Origin: Alphaproteobacteria bacterium | GTDB lineage: Bacteria; Pseudomonadota; Alphaproteobacteria; JANQSM01 | Direction: 5' to 3' | DNA: 9,455 nt | Assembly (NCBI GenBank): GCA_028284025.1 | Contig: JANQSM010000149.1 | Location: 1-9,455 of the forward strand | In this document: positions 5,566-9,455 of the stretch, piece by piece | How positions within the stretch are numbered: the first letter of the stretch is position 1 | How the letters are laid out: each line of letters opens with the position of its first letter | Position numbers and translations under genes: made by a program | Notes under the pieces: model-generated | The model's database searches: none | Seen by the model: the letters and a program-made list of their open reading frames with translations, nothing else | Told to the model about the DNA's origin: nothing

Positions 5566-6957
5566 TCAGGATGCCATTTGTTCCGGAGGGTCAATCCCAA
5601 GTTGCTGCAACAAGTTAGCACACTCGCTTTTAAGCTTCTGAACAAATTCCTGATTTTTCCCCTCAAACCGGGCAGAAAGTACGCTTTGAGTATTGGATGC
5701 CCGCAACAACCACCAGCCTTCCTCATACGAAACCCGCACGCCATCAATCTTGGAAATATCAGCTGCTGATGTTTGCAACTTCTGTGAAATCTCTTCAATA
5801 ATCTTGAATTTTCTATCCTCATCACACGGGAAGCGAATTTCCGGGGTATTAACCATCTGTGGTAAACTATCGCGCATCTGGGCCAGGTTCTGGCTGGATT
5901 CAGATAGAATTTTTAATAACCGAACAGCGGCATACAAAGCGTCATCAAACCCGTAGTATGAATCAGCAAAGAAGATATGACCGCTCATTTCCCCCGCAAG
6001 CGGCGCATTATGTTCTTTCATTTTTGCTTTGATCAAGGAATGACCAGACCGGGCCATCACCGGTTTGCCGCCTAACTGATCAATTTCATTAAAAAGCACC
6101 TGACTTGACTTAATATCTGCAATTACAGGGCTGCCCGGATTTTTACTTAAAACATCCCGTGCGTAAATTGCCATTAACTGATCGCCCCACACCATACGGC
6201 CCTTGTTATCAATAACCCCGATGCGATCTCCGTCTCCATCAAAGCCAATTCCCAAGTCACAACCGTTTTCCAGCACCAACTTTTTTAGATCCTCAAGATT
6301 TTCTTCTACGGTTGGGTCAGGGTGATGGTTGGGAAACGTACCATCAATTTCTGCATACAAATGCATATGATTTCCAGGCAGTTTTTGAATTAACCGGGTA
6401 ACGTAATCCCCCGTTGATCCATTACCTGTATCCCAAGCTACTTTGAGGGGTTTAGCCCGTCCCAAGTCCTGCAATAGCCGGGTGAGATAAGACTCCACAA
6501 TATCTAGAAAAGCAGCATTACTTTGATCAGATATGGCAGGCAAGTCCATCTGCTTTGCCCGCTGGCCCAAATCTTGTACATAAGAACCATGTAGCGTATC
6601 CCGCCCAATCATCATTTTAAAGCCATTATAATCCTTGGGATTATGGGACCCTGTAATAGCCACTCCGCCATCAAATTCATGCTCAAAAACGGTATAGTAA
6701 ACTACTGGGCTGGGACACAGACCAATGTGCGTGACATCAACCCCGCCTGCCTCAAACCCTTTGGTCAAGAAATCACATAAAACCGGAGAAGATTCCCTGC
6801 CATCGTACCCAATGACTGCTTTTGAACCGCCCTTTTCCTTGATAATTTGGGCAAGCACCCCACCCAGAACAAAGGCATCCTGATCAAACAAAGTTTCACC
6901 GTAAATACCACGAATATCGTATTCACGTAAAATAGTTGGATCAAATGTATGTGCCAT
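5566..6957 (-). CDS. Phosphomannomutase/phosphoglucomutase (AlgC/ManB type)
   Basis: An alpha-D-phosphohexomutase that interconverts hexose 6- and 1-phosphates, here probably supplying glucose-1-phosphate and possibly mannose-1-phosphate. All four signature loops are present: the phosphoserine loop TGSHNPKDYNGFK with S104, the metal loop GFDGDGDR (238-245; D240, D242, D244), the sugar-specificity loop GEMSGH (322-327), and the phosphate-binding loop RASNTQ (419-424). The GEMSGH form is typical of the dual-specificity PMM/PGM branch. Its 463 residues match the Pseudomonas AlgC length. The start ATG lies 3 nt after the TAA stop of ugd with no clear ribosome-binding site of its own, which suggests translational coupling. 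It is the last gene of the galU-ugd block. The 3' end is 3 nt from the stop of the convergent 73-residue gene. Family is certain; which sugar is preferred is inferred from the context. Confidence 0.95.
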   Translation of the reverse strand: MAHTFDPTILREYDIRGIYGETLFDQDAFVLGGVLAQIIKEKGGSKAVIGYDGRESSPVLCDFLTKGFEAGGVDVTHIGLCPSPVVYYTVFEHEFDGGVAITGSHNPKDYNGFKMMIGRDTLHGSYVQDLGQRAKQMDLPAISDQSNAAFLDIVESYLTRLLQDLGRAKPLKVAWDTGNGSTGDYVTRLIQKLPGNHMHLYAEIDGTFPNHHPDPTVEENLEDLKKLVLENGCDLGIGFDGDGDRIGVIDNKGRMVWGDQLMAIYARDVLSKNPGSPVIADIKSSQVLFNEIDQLGGKPVMARSGHSLIKAKMKEHNAPLAGEMSGHIFFADSYYGFDDALYAAVRLLKILSESSQNLAQMRDSLPQMVNTPEIRFPCDEDRKFKIIEEISQKLQTSAADISKIDGVRVSYEEGWWLLRASNTQSVLSARFEGKNQEFVQKLKSECANLLQQLGIDPPEQMAS

Positions 6958-6960
6958 AAG

Positions 6961-8313
6961 TTATGCCATTTTTCGTAAAAGGTCTGAGGCAGAATCAGAT
7001 AATTTTCCAATACAATGGTAGTCAAAACCGCTTTCTGTCATCTGATTTGCATCCAGTAAATTTCGTAAATCAATCACTACTGGCAAGGTCATCTTGTCTT
7101 TTAATGATTTCCAGTTTGCTTGTTGAAATTCTTTCCACTCCGTCAAAATGATAACGGCATCCGCCTTCGTAATACAATCTTCTACGGAACTGGCGTATTC
7201 AATATCCAAATTCATGTGCTTAAATTCTTCCATACCCTGGGGGTCATAAACACGCACCTGTGCTCCTGCCTTTAAAAGTTCCGGCACGATTGTCTGGCTG
7301 ATACTTTCCCGGACATCATCTGTATTTGCTTTAAATGTAAGCCCCAAGACAGCGATATTCTTGCCATTTACATTGCCCTTACATACAGAAATAATTTTGT
7401 GCAGCATTTCCATACGCCGGTTCATGTTAGAAACCACTACCGATTTCACGATACTGACAGGGGCATCATATTCATTTGCAATGTGGATCAGGGCTTCAGT
7501 GTCCTTAGGAAAGCAGGACCCCCCAAACCCTGGTCCAGCTTTCAAAAAAGCCTGGCCAATACGATTGTCTGTCCCAATGCCTTTTGATAATTCTTCGACA
7601 TTGGCCCCCACTGCTTCACATAGATTAGCCATCTCATTGATAAATCCAATCTTGGTTGCCAGAAAAGCATTGGCAGCGTATTTAATTAATTCTGATGTTT
7701 CAGGTGTCGTTTCAAGGTAAGTAACGCCCCGATCAATCAAAGGTTTATAAACTTGCTGCATCACGGCTTTAGCCTTGTCATCAGATAGCCCGACAACAAT
7801 CCGGTCCGGCTTCATAAAGTCATTAATCGCCTGGCCTTCGCGTAAAAATTCGGGGTTTGAAACAACGCTAAATTGTGCTTGCGAGTTAGTTGATTGAATA
7901 ATCTCTGCAACCATCTGAGCTGTCCCTACAGGGACAGTCGATTTATTGATCACTACTGTGTAATCCTGCATAGCATTGGCTATTTCCTCAGCCGCGCTAC
8001 GAACGTACTTTAAGTCCGCCGCAGCATAATCCCCATCTTTAGTCTCCAAAGGAGGTGTCCCCACCCCAATAAACACCGCCTGCGCAGCTGAAACTGCCTG
8101 GTCTAGATCTGTTGTGAACTGAAGCCTGCCCGCTTTTGTATTTCGGGAAACAAGTTCTTCTAACCCTTCCTCATAAATGGGCATGATGCCTGCATTTAGC
8201 TTTTCAATTTTTTCAGGAATTTTATCAACACAGATTACATCGTGACCTGAATCTGCCAGACATGCTCCTGTAACCAGACCCACATACCCCGCTCCGATCA
8301 CAGCAATCTTCAT
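6961..8313 (-). CDS. ugd: UDP-glucose 6-dehydrogenase
   Basis: This enzyme oxidises UDP-glucose twice with NAD+ to UDP-glucuronate, a precursor of acidic exopolysaccharide, capsule or lipopolysaccharide sugars. The 450-residue protein has an N-terminal Rossmann fold GAGYVGLV (7-14) and D30 for NAD ribose. It then shows GTPP (85-88), STVPVGT (125-131), NPEFLREG (153-160) and PDRIVVG (169-175). The central helix carries K211 and N215, and GPGFGGSCFPKD follows with the catalytic thioester cysteine C267 and D271. The C-terminal Rossmann domain includes GLTFKANTDDVRES. All expected catalytic residues are visible and the length is normal for the bacterial enzyme. Its ATG directly follows the galU stop (TAGATG) and the phosphohexomutase begins 3 nt after its own stop, so the three genes are almost certainly one operon. 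Confidence 0.97.
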   Translation of the reverse strand: MKIAVIGAGYVGLVTGACLADSGHDVICVDKIPEKIEKLNAGIMPIYEEGLEELVSRNTKAGRLQFTTDLDQAVSAAQAVFIGVGTPPLETKDGDYAAADLKYVRSAAEEIANAMQDYTVVINKSTVPVGTAQMVAEIIQSTNSQAQFSVVSNPEFLREGQAINDFMKPDRIVVGLSDDKAKAVMQQVYKPLIDRGVTYLETTPETSELIKYAANAFLATKIGFINEMANLCEAVGANVEELSKGIGTDNRIGQAFLKAGPGFGGSCFPKDTEALIHIANEYDAPVSIVKSVVVSNMNRRMEMLHKIISVCKGNVNGKNIAVLGLTFKANTDDVRESISQTIVPELLKAGAQVRVYDPQGMEEFKHMNLDIEYASSVEDCITKADAVIILTEWKEFQQANWKSLKDKMTLPVVIDLRNLLDANQMTESGFDYHCIGKLSDSASDLLRKMA

Positions 8314-9207
8314 CTAAGCGGCTTGCCTTTTAACTTGTGCATTATAGGTTTCAAGAATACGAACCATGTCTTCGCGCAGATCTTCGCGCGTCAAGGCATA
8401 GGCTATGTTTGCCTCCAAAAAGCCAGGCTTACCGCCACAGTCATATCGTACACCTTCATACTTAAACGCATATACGGGACGTTTACCGATCTCATTGGCA
8501 ATAGCATCGGTTAACTGGATTTCCCCTCCTGCACCACGTAACCCCTGATCCAGGTAATCGAATACATCTGCATGTAGAATGTACCGGCCTGTCACTGCCA
8601 GATTTGATGGAGCCTCTTCCGGAGAAGGTTTTTCAACCATTCCTTTAAGACGGAAAATATCCCCCATTTTTTCTTCCACATCTACAATCCCGTATTTCGA
8701 GGAATTTTCCACGGGGATTTCTTCTACTGAGATAATATTTCCCGGGTGTTTTTCATGAGCATCCACCATTTGTTTAATGCAGGGTTGCTCTCCTAATACA
8801 AGAACGTCAGACAACATCACGGCGAAAGGTTCATCTGGATCAATCAATTTACGTGCACACCATACGGCATGCCCAAGTCCTAATTGTTCATGTTGCCGCA
8901 CAAATGTAAATTGTTCCGGTCGGGGCATTTCTTTTAATGCATCCAAAGCATGGGATTTATTGCTTTTCTTAAGCATATATTCTAATTCCAGATTAGAATC
9001 AAAATAATCCTCAATTGCCGTTTTCCCTTTACCGGTAATAAAAATAAATTCCTCAATCCCCGCCTTGGCAGCTTCTTCCACCGCATAGTGGATCAAAGGC
9101 TTATCTACGACAGTAAGCATTTCCTTCGGCATTGATTTTGTCGCAGGCAAGAATCGCGTACCAAGCCCTGCAACAGGGAAAATGGCTTTTTTAATTTTCT
9201 TAGACAT
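8314..9207 (-). CDS. galU: UTP-glucose-1-phosphate uridylyltransferase
   Basis: GalU makes UDP-glucose and pyrophosphate from UTP and glucose-1-phosphate. The 297-residue protein has the nucleotide-binding signature AGLGTRFLPATKS (13-25), KPLIHYAVEEA (36-46), QLGLGHAV (108-115), a metal or substrate loop LSDV with D134, KYGIV (171-175), VEKP (191-194), GAGGEIQLTDA (225-235) and DCGGK (256-260). I place the start at MSKKIKKA (9207), as in other GalU proteins; a TTG 12 codons upstream adds a non-conserved stretch next to the flagellin terminator. The ribosome-binding site is weak. It is the first gene of the galU-ugd-phosphohexomutase block and lies just downstream of a strong terminator, so the promoter must sit in the ~40 nt after that terminator or overlap it. 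I could not identify it convincingly. Confidence 0.96.
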   Translation of the reverse strand: MSKKIKKAIFPVAGLGTRFLPATKSMPKEMLTVVDKPLIHYAVEEAAKAGIEEFIFITGKGKTAIEDYFDSNLELEYMLKKSNKSHALDALKEMPRPEQFTFVRQHEQLGLGHAVWCARKLIDPDEPFAVMLSDVLVLGEQPCIKQMVDAHEKHPGNIISVEEIPVENSSKYGIVDVEEKMGDIFRLKGMVEKPSPEEAPSNLAVTGRYILHADVFDYLDQGLRGAGGEIQLTDAIANEIGKRPVYAFKYEGVRYDCGGKPGFLEANIAYALTREDLREDMVRILETYNAQVKRQAA

Positions 9208-9244
9208 ACCGTGGGTTTTGCCAGAAAAAGCGTCGCGTGGCAAG

Positions 9245-9280
9245 AATAAAAAAGAGGGAGCTAAAAAGCCCCCTCTTAAG
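9245..9280 (-). terminator. Rho-independent terminator of the flagellin gene
   Basis: On the minus strand AAGAGGGGGC and GCTCCCTCTT pair as a 10-bp stem with a single G-U pair, around the 6-nt loop TTTTTA, followed directly by a T-run and ATTC. It begins 29 nt after the flagellin stop and ends transcription before galU. The T-run is only on the minus-strand side. Confidence 0.92.
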
Positions 9281-9305
9281 GTTATACTTTACGAAAAACT
9301 TATTT

Positions 9306-9455
9306 TTACTGGAACAAAGACAATAGATTCTGAGGAATCTGATTGGCCTGTGCCAAAGTAGAAATTCCAGACTGAAGCAGAATCTGCTGAGATGTGAACT
9401 TCGTGATTTCAGAAGCAACATCTGAGTCAAGATACGAAGATTTCGCAGCTTCAGT
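9306..9455 (-). CDS. Flagellin, C-terminal end (partial)
   Basis: The last 49 residues of a flagellin, in frame to the right edge and ending in TAA at 9306-9308. The sequence has the flagellin D0 C-terminal helix: a region like DSDVASEITKFTSQQILLQ, then SGISTLAQANQIPQNLLSLF and a final Q. Flagellin C-termini characteristically read QIL.Q.G...LAQANQ.PQ..L.LL. This helix packs in the filament core and is recognised by the export chaperone in studied systems. The gene is followed by a strong terminator, so it forms the end of its own transcript. The upstream part, including any signature region and whether it is one of several tandem flagellins, lies outside the window. Confidence 0.93.
   Translation of the reverse strand, partial: TEAAKSSYLDSDVASEITKFTSQQILLQSGISTLAQANQIPQNLLSLFQ

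Noticed and set aside
9208..9243. TTG start adding 12 residues to GalU
   Set aside because: GalU proteins begin near the MSKKIKKA position; the TTG lies directly after the T-run of the flagellin terminator and has no separate ribosome-binding site.
9200..9430. 76-residue minus-strand open frame across the terminator
   Set aside because: It overlaps the flagellin end, the terminator and the galU start; its composition is that of an out-of-frame reading.

Overview
The window reads as a chromosomal segment of a flagellated alphaproteobacterium. By eye the GC content is moderate to low. The evidence is a CobT-type cobaltochelatase subunit near rpmB, a TipF-like polar EAL protein, a ribbon-helix-helix protein of the alphaproteobacterial RHH_4 type, a class 2 dihydroorotate dehydrogenase and a flagellin. 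The genes are very tightly packed. A low-GC, possibly host-associated lineage (Holosporales/Paracaedibacter-like) is suggested by the packing and the unusual Tgt, but this is only inference.

Layout from left to right. The 3' end of cobT (+) is followed by an unrecognised cysteine-rich 163-residue protein (+). Its stop codon overlaps that of tgt (-). An rpmB-tgt pair (-) comes next; rpmB diverges from a small RHH regulator (+). The regulator converges with a TipF-like degenerate EAL protein (-), which lies downstream of pyrD (-). PyrD diverges from an unrecognised 73-residue acidic protein (+), which converges with a three-gene block galU-ugd-phosphohexomutase (-). A strong rho-independent terminator separates this block from the 3' end of a flagellin gene (-) that runs off the right edge.

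How the genes work together. The galU-ugd-phosphohexomutase block encodes the full route glucose-6-P to glucose-1-P to UDP-glucose to UDP-glucuronate, with gene junctions of 0 and 3 nt, so it is very likely one translationally coupled operon supplying surface polysaccharide precursors. Flagellin and the TipF-like protein point to polar flagellation. RpmB, Tgt and PyrD are housekeeping functions.

Most notable points. Tgt has three unusual features: a roughly 20-residue insertion after the active-site DSGGFQ motif, a GGSLG substrate-pocket motif instead of GGLAVGE, and loss of all three zinc-binding cysteines. From memory, the first two resemble the queuine-using chlamydial Tgt. The cysteine-rich protein and the 73-residue protein are uncharacterised. 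All three convergent gene junctions have essentially no intergenic space. I see no CRISPR array, insertion sequence, tRNA or rRNA gene, and no gene-free stretch longer than 300 bases.
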